A stretch of DNA of 64,000 bases from Sweltsa coloradensis (Eukaryota; Arthropoda; Insecta; Plecoptera; Chloroperlidae). The position numbers and the translations under genes were made by a program. Below the pieces are notes generated by a model. The model was given only the letters and a program-made list of their open reading frames with translations. It ran no database searches and had not been told where the DNA came from. Below, piece by piece: positions 1-11,650 of the stretch (its first letter is position 1; the number at the start of each line of letters is the position of its first letter). The stretch covers positions 670,501 to 734,500 of the forward strand of contig JAMZAV010000065.1 in the NCBI GenBank assembly GCA_024449915.1, written 5' to 3'.

Positions 1-2084
1 TGCATTACGTTGTTCATCATATTCGATGATCAAATTGTTCGTTACATATCGATGCTGGGTCCTATTGAATACGCCCCGCAGTCGATTGCTTCTGAATTCA
101 ATCTTCTCTTATTACGGTGCGCCCACGTTTACAAATTCCTAGCCTGTCGTAGCGTTGTATGGAGAGGTGGTCACTGGTCAATCGTATAATATTTCCTCTG
201 CTCAAACGGTCCAGTATCAATACACCGACAATATTAATGATGAGTGACGATATCTACGCCTGTCGACAGCCTGACGTCGTCATTATCTCGGTGCCGAGCA
301 CAGGGGTGGCCGTGAGAGTCACTGGACAGCAGCAGGGCGGGGTGGCGTCTGTCATGTACGGCTACTAGCTGAAGGGTGTCATGATACGACTTCTGGACGC
401 ATCAGTCTGCATGGTAGCCGCGACGGGCGGGGTGCCAGCCCTCAAGGGTGATCGAACTTCATCCGCTGCGCCGTCGTGGAGGGTCCACAATCAAATGCGA
501 ACCGACATTATTTATTGGAAGGGAGAATATTTTTGATAGCGATTAATTACATTTAATTACTTCATCGTCTTATCTGACTGGCCTATCTTTGTAATCCCAA
601 TCTTCCCCATCGAAGACGGGAGTGTATCGGAGCAACGAGGAAACGGCCCCATATTTCAGACGAAGAATTTTAAATAGCTGTATCTCAATGAGGTCGATTA
701 GGAAAGTAATTAATCGGGTTAATCTACTCGACAACAATGCTGCGTGCACTGGGCCGGGAGAGGTCAGGAAACGAGCTGGAATTAAGGTTTCTTCTCGACC
801 AAGAAAAAACTAATCGAAACAGTGCAGTGCAACGTATAGATTACTAAGTTTGGCACAGATTCAAACAGAGCATGTGGTCCTTTTTTAAGATAAAGAGAAA
901 ATTTATCTCTATTAGTGTGATCGCATAGAGATGAGATTTAAACCCCCATATCAATAAATCTATCAAGATCCAATTTAACCCATTTAGCAACCTGCAGAGG
1001 GGTCGAATTCCACGAAGCCCTCCAGCGATGATATTATGATAAAATAAAACATTAATTACTGATTGTTCTTTCTCCTACAAGAAGAGATTATTTTGATGGA
1101 CGAGAAAACACACTAACACAAATTATTATCGACTAAGATTTTAGAGTCTCCACCCTCCCCCCCCCACCCCAGCCCCCTCCACAACACTCAAGGGATATTT
1201 ATCTATATTTGTATGTTTCTGATCCTGACGGGTACCTTTAATATCATTCAAAAACATATTTTCAAACAAACACTTTTTACTGTTATCACTTTGTTCACGA
1301 TCCTAGATGTATTAACAAATTTGGCAAAACAAAATAAAGGCCATGAGGAAATCCAAAGATACACAATTATACAAATGTAAATTCTTGACATAACTTGACG
1401 GAGAAAATATAAATAAATAACAACATGTTTTAATAGATAAAACTTGTCTGTCGAGATACGCCGTGTCGATTGTCATTAAAATTCTGACATTTCGAGCTGA
1501 TTGCACAGCTCATCGTCAGAGAAGAAGAGGAAATCACTGGGCAGAACCTACTCAATTCAGCTCGACCCAGTGAATAGGCCAGTAGACCATGCGCGTAATA
1601 CTTGCACCTTTGCTTTATACACGTGTAAGGTGGAGAATGTCACGTGTTAGGTTAGGTCTCCCTTGATTCAAATCAACCGCATGTTGACCTTCTGTTGACC
1701 TCTTTCATCTCGAGTGACAAAATGCATCCTACTCCCACAAGTGTCCGTCTGTTGCCAACTCTTGGAGAGGACTGGAGTGCAGGGTATATCGTAATCTTGA
1801 ATCCGCATTCCAGTTCGGTCTAATGGTCGTACGCTCTGTCAATACACTCCGGCAACGCCTACGAAACTACGTCGGGGACATGAATGTTTAAAGTTTATAA
1901 GCTACAAACAGCTCCTTATAGCCTTTTATGGACGGTTGGTTTCGAGTCTACATGACCATTAAAACTCCGTCTCGTGTTAACAGAATCCACTGTCGTTTTG
2001 TTTGTCAATCTACGTCAACCCTTTGCAATATCTTCGGGGATTTACGTACCTTTATGCATTATGAGTCTAGCCTGTTTGGCACAC
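1..2084. other. No supported gene; mixed-composition non-coding DNA
   Basis: This stretch has a GC-richer patch at about 240-500 and AT-rich DNA elsewhere. The open frames are under 80 codons, start in unconvincing contexts and show no recognisable motif. A pyrimidine-rich run lies near 1150-1185. I see no splice-flanked coding block, repeat pair or transposon end. Confidence 0.6.
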
Positions 2085-2165
2085 TTATTCGAGTGGATGC
2101 GAGTTCGATTCTTAACGGGGTTTCCGACCGTAGTGGCTCATACGGTCGGAGGTTAGGTTCGTAGT
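2085..2165 (+). repeat. Possible tRNA-derived SINE fragment with a 9-bp hairpin
   Basis: A B-box-like AGTTCGATTC is followed by TGGCTCATACGGTCGGAG, which resembles the tRNA-like heads at 7.5 and 24.3 kb. CCGACCGTA (2124-2132) and TACGGTCGG (2141-2149) form a perfect 9-bp stem with an 8-nt loop. The fragment is too short and rearranged for a firm family assignment. Confidence 0.25.
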
Positions 2166-2778
2166 GTTGTTATCCCACATTATAGGCACGGATTGTAATT
2201 GTCATTCACACCAATTTCATCGAATAACATTATTATTTACTATCGCTAAACACGAAAATCAAGAAATGGATAGAAACCCGCGGGTTTCATTATAATAATA
2301 TATCATCCACGAATCTTTTCAAATTATTAGCATCGCTGCAAAAGTATTCGACGTTAATCCCAAATATCAGCTCACCTTGGACAATTTGTCACATCACAAC
2401 GTGCAACTGAAGTCTCACGAGATTAGGAAGCAATCGAAGCTCTCCTATATGCATCTCATATATGTTCGTTCGTCTGTGCACATGCGATGTCACGTCTCAC
2501 GAGAATAACCGAACATGAACTCCGATAGAAATGCATGTTTTGTTGTAGTTTTAAACTCGGCAGTCGGCACCACCACCTAAGAGAGCAACGCTGGATGAGA
2601 TTGTATGTGTATCCAGGGTGCGAATTGACGGGGGGGGGATTTCCCCCCCTCTGGTAATTTCATCCCTGGCTCTGTTTTACTGAAAGGTATCCCTGCCGGG
2701 GATGGCTAAATCCCCACCTCTGGATTCCCATCTCATCTCATAACATATCAAGTGACTTTATCTCGTAATGTTAATAAA

Positions 2779-3471
2779 CTAGGAAAACGCTAAAGTCCCG
2801 CCGCGTTGATGGATGAGCTTTTTTAAAGTTTTTTAGTTTGCGTAGGATATCTTTTGCAAGTGCTTTGTTTTGCTGCCTACGCATTGTAGGTGATTGCTGT
2901 CACGTTTCTATTGTTTCTTGTCAATTGGTATTATTTACCATAAAAAAACTTATATTAAAAGCTTTATTTCTATGGATTCTGGCTAACTTTTTCAACTTTT
3001 TCTTTCAAAAGGTACTACATCACCATAACCTTAATGTCCATGTAAAATGTGAACGTTGTAGCCCCACCCGTTTGGTCAGAATTGGCCCAAATGGCACGAA
3101 AATATCGCACAAAAAATCAAAAAACTTATATCAAAAGCTTTATTTCTATAGATTCTGGCTAACTTTTTTAACTTTTTCTTTCAAAAGGTACTACATCACC
3201 ATAACCTTAATGTCCATGTATAATATGAACGTTGTAGCCCAACCCGTTTGGTCAGAATTGGCCCAAATAGCACGAAAATATCGCACAAAAAATCGAAAAA
3301 AATCGTAAAAGTACGATATTCATGAGAAATATTTCTTCGATTGTACCCAAAAACGTGGCAAGTCTAAGTTCAGAGATTTCGAAGGTCCTGTCAAATTTTC
3401 ATCAAGATCGCATATGCCGTTTGCCCGGTAGAGAGCGAACAAACAGACAAAAATACAAACAAAAAAAAAAA

Positions 3472-3526
<55 letters not shown>

Positions 3527-3584
3527 ACCCGAGCTAAATTTTTTGGGGGGTCAGTGAAATTGAAGTCTTCGCTTCGCTCATCCA
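2779..3584 (-). mobile_element. Helentron-like non-autonomous element, subfamily A, copy 1
   Basis: On the minus strand it starts TGGATGAGCGAAGCGAAG at 3584 and ends with a hairpin (AACGC...GCGTT) and CTAG at 2782-2779. GCTCATCCA, the inverse of the 5' end, lies about 35 bp inside the 3' end, giving asymmetric terminal inverted repeats. A homopolymer (T in element sense) of about 65 bp follows the first 60 bp. The middle carries two units of about 176 bp in tandem. A T lies on each side of the insertion. There is no Rep/helicase coding, so it would need a helper element. Helentron class is inferred from end structure. Confidence 0.7.
3461..3525. repeat. Poly-A/T tract inside Helentron copy 1
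   Basis: The tract is about 65 bases of A broken by a single C. It lies just inside the 5' terminal region of the element. The same position in the other copies holds shorter T-rich tracts, so it is an intrinsic length-variable part of the family rather than a retroposon tail. Confidence 0.9.
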
Positions 3585-3626
3585 ATAATGCGTCAATTTA
3601 CACATATTCCTTTCAAAATAATACCT

Positions 3627-3834
3627 CAGATCGCTTCTAATACCATCTTGAGGGCAATAATATCCCCAAATTTTTCCACAGATCACTTCTAAGGCCATCT
3701 CGACGGCAATAATGATCCAAAACTTTTCATCAGATCGCTTCTAAGGCCATCTTGAGAGCAATAATTCCCCCAATATTTTCCTCAGATCGCTTCTAAGGCC
3801 ATCTAAAGGCAATAATACCCAAAAAATTTTCGCC
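3627..3834. repeat. Four 52-bp tandem repeats in the right arm of the hAT-like element
   Basis: The motif CAGATCGCTTCTAAGGCCATC recurs with starts at 3627, 3679, 3731 and 3783, an exact 52-bp spacing. The units have diverged by scattered substitutions. The array is subterminal in the 2614-3910 element, where hAT transposons often carry transposase-binding repeats. That role is inference. Confidence 0.85.
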
Positions 3835-4043
3835 CCAGACCCCAGTTTGCCAACGAAACTACTATTCTCAGCCATCCCCCCCCTCTGCAAAGTCGTTAAT
3901 TCGCACCCTGTGTATATCTCTTCGACAATATGTTGACTATATGTAGCTTCGCTCCCAACTTTGGGTACACCCGTACCCGTGATTGTGATACATGAGCATA
4001 CGGATGTATTGTAAACCACTATGGTAATAAGGGTAATTTCATC

Positions 4044-4464
4044 TATTTAAATAAATAAATTGTATTTAGAGTCTACCCACTCAGTTATATAACCGATTTT
4101 CAGTAGGGAACTTTAAATCAAAGCGACCAAGCCAGCCCTGTAGGCCCCGACGCAATCGACGAGTGAGCGATAACCAACCAAAGATCGATATGTTTAATAG
4201 GAAATATAGCAATAAGTGGTATGGACAGTGCGAACACCCGCGGATCAATGCCGGAATCAACAAGGCCGATTCAGAACAACTCTGAATTTATCATGTGCTT
4301 CGTTGCTAGGACGGCTCCAAAGTCACCGTTTACAAACTCCTAAGACAAGAACTGATGGAATTAAGTCCAAATCATAAGTTTAAAAACTTCTGACTTAAGC
4401 GGGAATCGAACCCTGGACCTTCTGCATTGTAAGCAGATACGCTAACCACAAAACCAACGAGCCA
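4044..4464 (-). mobile_element. tRNA-derived SINE, near full length
   Basis: On the minus strand the head (4464-4399) reads as a degenerate tRNA: TGGCTCGTTGG..., an anticodon arm TCTGC-TTACAAT-GCAGA, and a B box GGTTCGATTCC. The body runs leftward to a 3' segment containing ACTGAGTGGGTAGACTCTAA, followed by an AAATA-rich tail near 4044-4070. Parts of the body recur at 44787-44958 and 51240-51560. The anticodon arm pairs well, but the acceptor stem does not, so this is a SINE and not a tRNA gene. Confidence 0.7.
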
Positions 4465-4638
4465 CACGTATTATTACTATTGATATTATATATATTGTTA
4501 CTTATTTAATTAGAGTAGTTTCGTTGGAAAACTTCCAATAAGAAGTAGCTAGTAGCAAAAAGCAAAAATCAATTACAAATTAAGATGATATTATTGTACT
4601 CCTTCGTTAATCAGTATTTTAAACTGAGAAGCATAGAC

Positions 4639-4640
<2 letters not shown>

Positions 4641-4679
<39 letters not shown>

Positions 4680-4716
4680 ATACATAAATAAATAAATACA
4701 TAAATAAATACAAAAA

Positions 4717-4755
<39 letters not shown>

Positions 4756-4757
4756 AT
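4641..4757. repeat. (TAAA)n microsatellite with a conserved left flank
   Basis: About 29 tetramer units with a few TACA/AAAA interruptions. The left flank ATAGACGTTAAATAAATAAA also precedes the (TAAA)n run at 8142. This suggests that both are microsatellite tails of one retroposon family. Confidence 0.9.
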
Positions 4758-5587
4758 GGGTAATAGCGTGGTGCATATAATCTATAAGTTAGCGTTTGCG
4801 GCGTTTGAATGAAATGTAGAATGAAGTACGAAGAGAGTTAAAAGGTATCATTTAAAATGTTCCAAAACGATTTTTAAGTCAAAGTGAAGAAAGATGGTTA
4901 TTGTGTTTTGAGCAGTATACCACAGCTGCCACCATTCTTGTCATCGGCAGCTGTTACAACAGCAGGGCATGGCGTGTGGCGCCTGACGAGTGTCGAGGCT
5001 GGGCCGATCAGAACGATCGTCGTAATGCTTTCAAATAGGACGGAAACGAAAAGAATTCATTCATTTCGTTAGATGTAAGACCATCAAAGATTGAACATAT
5101 CGGCAAAAATAGAAACATCTTCAAAAGTTTGGGAGGCAGATAACAGATTGTGGTTGAGGGTTGAGCGAATGACTAAACTCTTATGCACTAGTTCTATAAT
5201 TTATTTTAAACGACCTGCCTACGTCACCTCTTACATAGTGGAATAATTTGTCATGGACTCCTTGGTAGACAGTGATATTCCCTTCTCGGACGGTTGTCTT
5301 TCTTCAATTAGACCAAACAATCAAGAATATAAGACCAAATTGAATTCAAAACGTTATTCTAAAACCCGGAATCTCCGAAAACAAGATAATTTTATTTTTC
5401 ATGACGTAATTGGTTGATTGGCAGTCGTAATAGCTTATTTTCCAGACAAATACGAGTGAAACATTTTCAAATAAAAAGCGTTAAAAATCATCAAAATTAA
5501 TTAATTTGGTTTTAAGGAAACATACCAAATCGGCTGTACAGGCAGATGTACACGTCATGAGGCAACCAATAACACATGTAACCTTAA
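4758..5587. other. No supported feature
   Basis: AT-rich sequence. One 62-codon plus-strand frame at 4884-5072 has no recognisable motif and no splice context. No repeats were noticed until the palindromic element at 5588. Confidence 0.5.
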
Positions 5588-6210
5588 GGCTGTGTGTTCA
5601 CCAAAAATCAAAATACAAAATATGCATAAAACAGTAGTTATAGAGTATGATCATTAATCACAGTCTTTTGAAAAGATCAAAATATATTTTTTTGATTTTT
5701 TTGGTCGATGCATTTTCCCTCTATTGCTACTTTTTTGAACGATTTTTGGTGCTAAGTTTTTCCAAAAGTATACCATTTGGATGGCTGATATTTTTATAGT
5801 AGCTTACACTCATCTTTGACTATAGAATGTGTTATTTTGAAATGTGTATCTTCAATACCTTACATTTTACAGTGTATTATATTTTCCGGTACTTTTGTGG
5901 TATTTGTACCGTCAAAAGAAAAAAAAGGAAGCTCTTAAGATACGAAAGCTATAGCGTTCAAAATACCACATTCTATAGTCAAAGATGAGTGTAAGCTACA
6001 ATAAAAATATCAGCCATCCAAATGGTATACTTTTGGAAAAACTTAGCACCAAAAATCGTTCAAAAAAGTAGCAATAGAAGAAAAATGCATCGACCAAAAA
6101 AACCCAAAAAATATATTTTGATCTTTTCAAAAGGCTGTGATTAATGATCAAACTCTATAACTACGGTTTTATGTATATTTTGGATTTTGGATTTTGGTGA
6201 ACACACAGCC
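5588..6210. mobile_element. 623-bp palindromic MITE flanked by TTAA
   Basis: The two halves are near-perfect inverted copies of about 300 bp around a centre near 5900. The ends are GGCTGTGTGTTCACC and its inverse. TTAA lies directly outside both ends (5584-5587 and 6211-6214), as produced by piggyBac-type or Kolobok-type transposition. The arms differ by scattered substitutions and small indels such as T-run lengths, so the element is not brand new. There is no coding capacity. As RNA it would fold into one long hairpin. The superfamily is uncertain because the terminal GGCTG is not diagnostic. Confidence 0.75.
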
Positions 6211-6214
6211 TTAA

Positions 6215-7508
6215 CCTTAACCGTAAGTGCGGAGCAAAGAGTAAATAAAATGAATTTTTAAAACCAGCAACAAAACGAAGATAACTCGTCAATCATGGAA
6301 GTGTATTCCCGCCCCTGAAATGTTTAAATAAAATATACAGGCCTAAAAATAAAATCCAGGGTTCAATATTCTTAGTCTGGGTCTCATTTGGTTTTCCTGA
6401 AATTGACGTTTAATTCTTAAATACAATGATAGTAAAATATAGTAATTAGTGAGCAAATGTGAGCATAATTTCCTGTCAGTCACAACACACTACCTCCAAT
6501 TGACATTATTTTTTATAACATTTCCCTTCAACACGAAATGTTAATGGTGACCCTTAGGGTCAAAGAAGCGTGGCTTGGCTAGCATTTTTAAATGAATTTT
6601 TCAGTACCCGGCACCTCCACCAATGTTTTCACATTTCAATGCAGCCAAAGGTTGTATTTGTGTGTTCTTCTTGAGAATCTGTTGATTAAGTAGTTTCAAC
6701 CCCTATTTTAAGTAGTTCCAGTTCCATGACCATGCTGGTTGTAAATAGCAAATAGTTCTCATAAAAATGATAGCAACGAGGAAAATAATAAATTACATTA
6801 TATCGCCAATTGAAAATTAATTCTTGTGACGGAACGGGTAGAAAGAAAACAAGTATATATTTTATAATTAAATCCTTACATTCCTACTTGTCCTAACTAA
6901 AGCAGCCGCGGCAAAATGCTTCCCTGTCACTGCAATGCAATGCAATGAGAACATTAGGTTGCGAGCTCGCCTCGAGACAGACCAGCCGAAATAAATAAGT
7001 CACAGCAAATAAGAGGAGAGCAAGTCAGAAACTGGCAGACCGAGCACTCGCGACATTTTATTGGGTTCAAGTGACCTCTTAAATCAAAGAATTCAATAAG
7101 AAATTGTGTCCTTAGATCTTACATCACTGTAGTCTAGACGCCAGAAACGCGAGTAGGCAGCGGTTTAGATTCATTATTCACAAATTTGTTTCTTTTTCTT
7201 TCCCGAAGATAATAATAATATGTCCTAAAGGGCCGACTGGAATTTGAATTGCCAGGGTTTATTATGTTTTAAATCATAGAAGAGCATTTAAATTATTGGA
7301 GTTTTTAAGATGTTTCTATGACTCCATGATTGTTTAAACGACAAAGTTAAGTACACGCTCAGTTGAATACCATGAGTCATATTATTGCACATTTATTATT
7401 CTAAAACGAAGTTATAATGGTTGTAAGTTTAATGTTCTAACGTAGGTGCTATTGTACATAATGTGTGCCGGTGGAAGAGAACGAATAACCAAACACACAC
7501 ATCCATAT
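6215..7508. other. No supported gene; contains one copy of the GC-rich 17-mer
   Basis: Mostly AT-rich unique-looking DNA with no convincing coding frame. ACCCGGCACCTCCACCA at 6606-6622 is a single copy of the motif that recurs elsewhere in the window. Confidence 0.5.
6606..6622 (+). repeat. Dispersed 17-mer ACCCGGCACCTCCACCA
   Basis: An exact single copy in AT-rich DNA. Other copies are at 20738 (array of four), 33621 and 33716 (inverted), 49509 (inverted) and 53239. The motif is the only strongly GC-rich stretch locally. Confidence 0.8.
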
Positions 7509-7597
7509 AGCGTAAGCGGGATTCGGACCCATGTCCCGTGGGGTAGTAGTACACTTTGAATGTGCGCTCCGACTGCAAGAGCCACCATCGTGCACTA
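7509..7597 (-). mobile_element. tRNA-derived SINE head
   Basis: Minus-strand reading gives TGGCTCTTGCAGTCGGAGC, a plausible D-arm/A-box region, then a B box GGGTCCGAATCCC. It is similar in layout to the head at 24252-24334. The arms pair imperfectly, so a functional tRNA is unlikely. The extent of the body to the left is not defined. Confidence 0.5.
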
Positions 7598-8139
7598 CTG
7601 ACGCCATACAAATAACAATTGTGAAGATTATTTAATATAAATCAATTACAATAATTTGTTGCTAGTAAGTGGAGTTACCTCAGCTGACAGTGTGCAAAGT
7701 GTAAACTATGCACCTATGATATGTCATATAACACAAGAATGAAGATTCGCATTCGGTGATTTCTTACGCGAAAGTTCGATTACTCCCTGATTTGCTGTTC
7801 CTAATTGTTGGCAAACCTCATTCGTTTGAGTGGGCTCGTCTAATAAAGAAATTTTTATTACTTTCCGTATTTCTTTTTATATGATTTATTTCCTTTCTTT
7901 TCATTTTTCCGCCTTTTTATATTTCGATCATAAATTAATTGAATATCCTTTTTGAATTTGTTGCGAAAATTGTGTTATTAGGTCCTAATACATTGTTGTT
8001 GTAATTTATTTTCTATTTAAAATATTTACTTATAGTTGAAAGAAGTCTCAAGTTGTGTCTGCATCTTTGTAGGCCCTAATTAGATTTATTTAGTTGTAGT
8101 CGTTTGTAAATCGTTTTTTTTTAACTGAATAGGATAGAC

Positions 8140-8141
<2 letters not shown>
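7598..8141. other. AT-rich stretch before a (TAAA)n tail, possibly retroposon-derived
   Basis: T-rich sequence leading into ATAGACGTTAAATAAATAAA. The final tens of bases match the flank of the microsatellite at 4641. No coding relic is visible. Confidence 0.4.
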
Positions 8142-8196
<55 letters not shown>

Positions 8197-8198
8197 AA
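8142..8198. repeat. (TAAA)n microsatellite
   Basis: About 14 uninterrupted tetramers, preceded by the same GATAGACGT flank as the 4641 locus. Translated on the minus strand it produces the (LFIY)n end of a spurious 183-codon frame. Confidence 0.9.
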
Positions 8199-8710
8199 GC
8201 AGGTTTACCATACGAAAATAATTCGTCAATAATTTATAAGAAAGTACCATGTCATAATTACCAAGCCCAAGCAAGGAAATAATAAAACAACCACGGTCAA
8301 TAAGTGGTGGTTCATCATTGGAGCCGCTGTCTAGACGCGAATTAAACAAGAACACAACACAATAGCATCCTTGACGTTCACTTTTTGCGAGTAGCCCGTA
8401 CACACACGCGGATATATTATCTAATATGGCACTACGGCGTTTAGCGTGGACCTTATGAATACAGTGGAGGATTGCGGAACGTGCTAATTGAAATTTTACA
8501 CTTAAACCCGAGTGTGAAAAATAAAGTGTGAAGTTCTCCTTATATAATAATGAAAACGATGTAAAGTTTATATTTATATTGCTGCAGTTGAATAAGTCAT
8601 GGGACTTAGCTTTTCGCACGTTGTTTGTTGCATTCACACATTAAGCAATTCAATTTATAATTGGTAATTTAAGTTTCTCTTTGTTTCGATTGAAATAATT
8701 TATAGTGTAA

Positions 8711-8835
8711 TTAGACGAGCGAGCGAAGCTAGTGAGTCTTTCAACTCACCTCGGATTACTCTTCCTCTGATGTGTGGTGTGTGTTTGTTATAGTCAGTAT
8801 GCTCTCTGCCATTGAACCGATTGTAATGAAACTTT
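8711..8835 (+). mobile_element. 5' end of a third Helentron-like end variant (subfamily C)
   Basis: TAGACGAGCGAGCGAAGC parallels the family 5' end TGGATGAGCGAAGCGAAG. About 90 bp later comes ATTGAACCGATTGTAATGAAA, comparable to the 'CGGCTAAACCGATACTCCGATTGCGATGAAA' type segment of subfamily B. I find no matching 3' end nearby, so this is a fragment or a truncated copy. The inverse end CACTCGTCTA occurs at 22852-22905. Confidence 0.45.
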
Positions 8836-10149
8836 GCACCATCCTCCGGCATCAATATTTAGGAAGTAGTTAAGACGAACAACTCAACCCTAAAAACAAT
8901 AAAACCTGGAAAATTTGCAATTTAAATTTTTTAAACTAAAAGTGATCAAAGAAACAATAATGCTTCGTAAAAATATCTTAACAGCCGAAACAAATTTAAG
9001 ATTTAAATCTTGTCTTTTCTTGTTGTTGTCTGGTATTGTCTTGTATATCATGTGCCGCCATGCTTATAGAATAAATAGTTTTATTGAATGCATTGAACAC
9101 AAAAAGTTTCGTAGAACTTCACTAAAATAAATCTCATTCGACAAATGAAGATAATATGCAGATATAGTCTGGTACAAAATAGATTGAGTGGAAAACCATC
9201 CATATTTTGTGTGTGTTATTTTGGTGGTAATTCTAAAAACTGCCGTTCTCTTGATTTGTGAATTGTGATACGTGACGTAGAACTATTCAATATATGATTC
9301 GAGTTAGAACTTATTCACCTGTACTGGCATTTTTAAAAATGATTCAAGCACGTGGCGCGTACCAACAGACGCAACCAATTAATGAAATGCGACAAGCTAA
9401 ATAACTCATGGCTTGATCGCTCGACTATCAACAAAATTTTACGTTTTCCTAGTCCTAAAAATAACAAGATTTGATGACAAACTTGAAAATGCAAAATAGG
9501 CCTATACCCATTAGTCAATTTACCTTTCTCTGCGTATTTGAATTGATACATCAACATAGGCTACTTCATTAAAAAGCGTGAGTTTGGATCCCACACAAGG
9601 TATGGATTTCTAATCAAACATCCACCTACCATAGCACAACGACAACTACAACAGCGACAACGAAGATGGCGACAAATACAGCAGCAACAACAATAATGAT
9701 GGAGTGCGCCGCGCCATGCACATCGTCCTCACAGTCGAACACGTCTTGTATTGGACCGACCAGACCTACAACCGACACCAAACAAATCACCGGGGACTCG
9801 AGAAAAACTACCGCCATTCTTAGCAAATTATCTCCGAAGCGATAAAGAAGATGGGCAACTAAAATCTAGACAGTTAAATGGGAAATATACTCGTAAAATG
9901 GCTGACGAATGCCCGGGTTTACGGAGCGTCGATGTTGATGTCCAGTTCTCGTGTGTAACTTGCTGCCTGCTAATAAATATCAGGGCCAATTTAGAACGAG
10001 TGTTTCAACTAAGATGTCAATATGCTTGACGTGGACAAGTTGCATTTTCAAATATTTTTTACCAGGGTAGATTATAGGTCGTAACGTCATTTGCGGTTTG
10101 TCAGCAGACATGACGAACGATCATCTCAGAATTTAGTGTACCTAACGTC
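8836..10149. other. No supported gene
   Basis: Short AT-rich frames only. A CAA/GAC-rich simple stretch at about 9640-9700 gives a low-complexity frame on the minus strand. One TAGGCCTA octamer lies at 9497-9504. Confidence 0.5.
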
Positions 10150-10208
10150 TATCTATGCGTATAACGTGCGAGCCTGTCGTTCGGGATGTCACGGGTTCGA
10201 ATCACGTC
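10150..10208 (+). mobile_element. tRNA-derived SINE head
   Basis: The plus strand reads ATAACGTGCGAGCCTGTCGTTCGG... with an anticodon-like stem, then a B box GGGTTCGAATC. The downstream body (to perhaps 10320) is rich in AACACC/CCTGA-type sequence. I could not define a tail or a duplication. Confidence 0.45.
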
Positions 10209-11650
10209 AACCACTCAGACTGAAAGTTTTCCCAAGGTTCAGTCGTTGAGGAGAAAACATGGAAAACAAACACAGCTCATGGAATTTCCCTTCACAATTA
10301 CCCTAACACCCTGATCCAGTTAGTCACCTGAAAAGGATATCACCAGATAAAACTGTTAACTGATGTGTTTACCCTACAGCGGTATCAATACGAAACAAAG
10401 AACCATGGACTCAATCCAACAAGCAATCACATTTATTGTGCAACAAAACAATCAATTTTATTCCAGATGAAAGTGTCACAATATCGAAATATGTGAATAT
10501 TTTTAAGAACAACATTTAAGTTAGTTCTTTGCGCCACATGGTCTACAGTCTACACAATATGTAGGTAGACATCCAACGTATTGCATTGTGCATACAAACA
10601 ATACACCTATTGTCTTTTCCACACACTATAGCTGTGTTTAGGTAGCAATAAGGATGTATGTATATTCAAATTTTTTCACTCAACAGAAAACGAACAATTG
10701 GGAACAATAAGTGTTAATTTATTTGTGACTCTCAGAACATATACATTTTCCATCCACTCTTTTTGTTAGTTGTAGTTCGAGATTCCGATTCCCACTTACT
10801 TCTTATCGACAAGTCTCAAAACAGTTCCCAAGCCATATGGATTGGTTTACGGTAATCCACGTTTTCCAATAATCTGCCCTATAGAACATTTTAACATCTT
10901 CATTTTCAGCTATAAAAATTGAGAACCAGTCCCGCAAACCCGGATGGCGTCCCGTTTCTCATGCAATAAACATTAAAATATAATCCCTGCAGTTTACTTT
11001 GTAAGAAATTGTGCCAACGCCTCTACCGATGGTAAATTATCGCACGTAACGCTGTACAACACATAAGAAGCATAACTCAGGCCAAACTAACTGGCAGATA
11101 CCAATGTTGTTCCACGGACCATGAAATGACTACTCCCACATTCTACACTAGAGCTTTGCGATCTATTTAATTTACGACACAATATCACCACAGGCAGCTT
11201 AAACAGATTCAACACATAAATATAAGTATATAATTTCATCACTAAACGAGAAGGTTGTAATAAAATTAACACAATATGATCTAAAAGAGTAAAATGGAAA
11301 GTACAAGACAGAAAGCAGAGTACTGGTTTTATCTAAGACGACATTGTTGCAGTGTTATGCATAAGTAAACCGCCTCCCACGTGTAGGCATAAATTTAAGT
11401 CCATAAAGTATAACAAGGTCATATCCGTGGCATCTGCAATCCAAGCAAACACTGCCATAGTAAGTACTACGATAGTAACATCCCAATCAACAGCTTCATG
11501 CAGTGGCGTAACACAAAATCAACAGGAAGGTTTCATACTTAATTATTCACTGAAGATATATTTTTTTAGGTTTAAAAAGTATTATGTATGGTGAACTATA
11601 CGAAATGTCGACAAAAATGCAAATAGAGATGATACAAAAACAATAACTAA
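10209..11650. other. No supported gene
   Basis: AT-rich DNA whose first part may be SINE body. Open frames are under 80 codons and unremarkable. A possible solo hAT-type end, CAGTGGCGTAACAC, lies near 11505 without a partner. Confidence 0.45.

Larger units (their letters stand above)
2614..3910. mobile_element. hAT-like non-autonomous DNA transposon hosting a nested Helentron
   Basis: The left end CAGGGTGCGAATTGACG is matched in inverted orientation at the right end, where CAGGGTGCGAATTAACG reads on the minus strand and stops at 3910. The flanking 8-mers TGTGTATC (2606-2613) and TGTATATC (3911-3918) agree at 7 of 8 bases, which is the duplication length expected of hAT transposition. No transposase is present. 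The own sequence of the element is 2614-2778 plus 3585-3910, and the rest is the later Helentron insertion. The right arm carries four 52-bp subterminal repeats and the left arm G/C-rich inverted runs. The hAT assignment is inferred from the duplication length and terminal CAG. Confidence 0.65.

Noticed and set aside
4399..4464. Functional tRNA gene
   Set aside because: The anticodon and T arms are recognisable but the acceptor stem does not pair, and the sequence continues into a SINE body.
8086..8637. Longest open frame, 183 codons, minus strand
   Set aside because: Its last part is the (TAAA)n microsatellite. The rest has AT-driven codons, no recognisable domain and no splice or promoter context.
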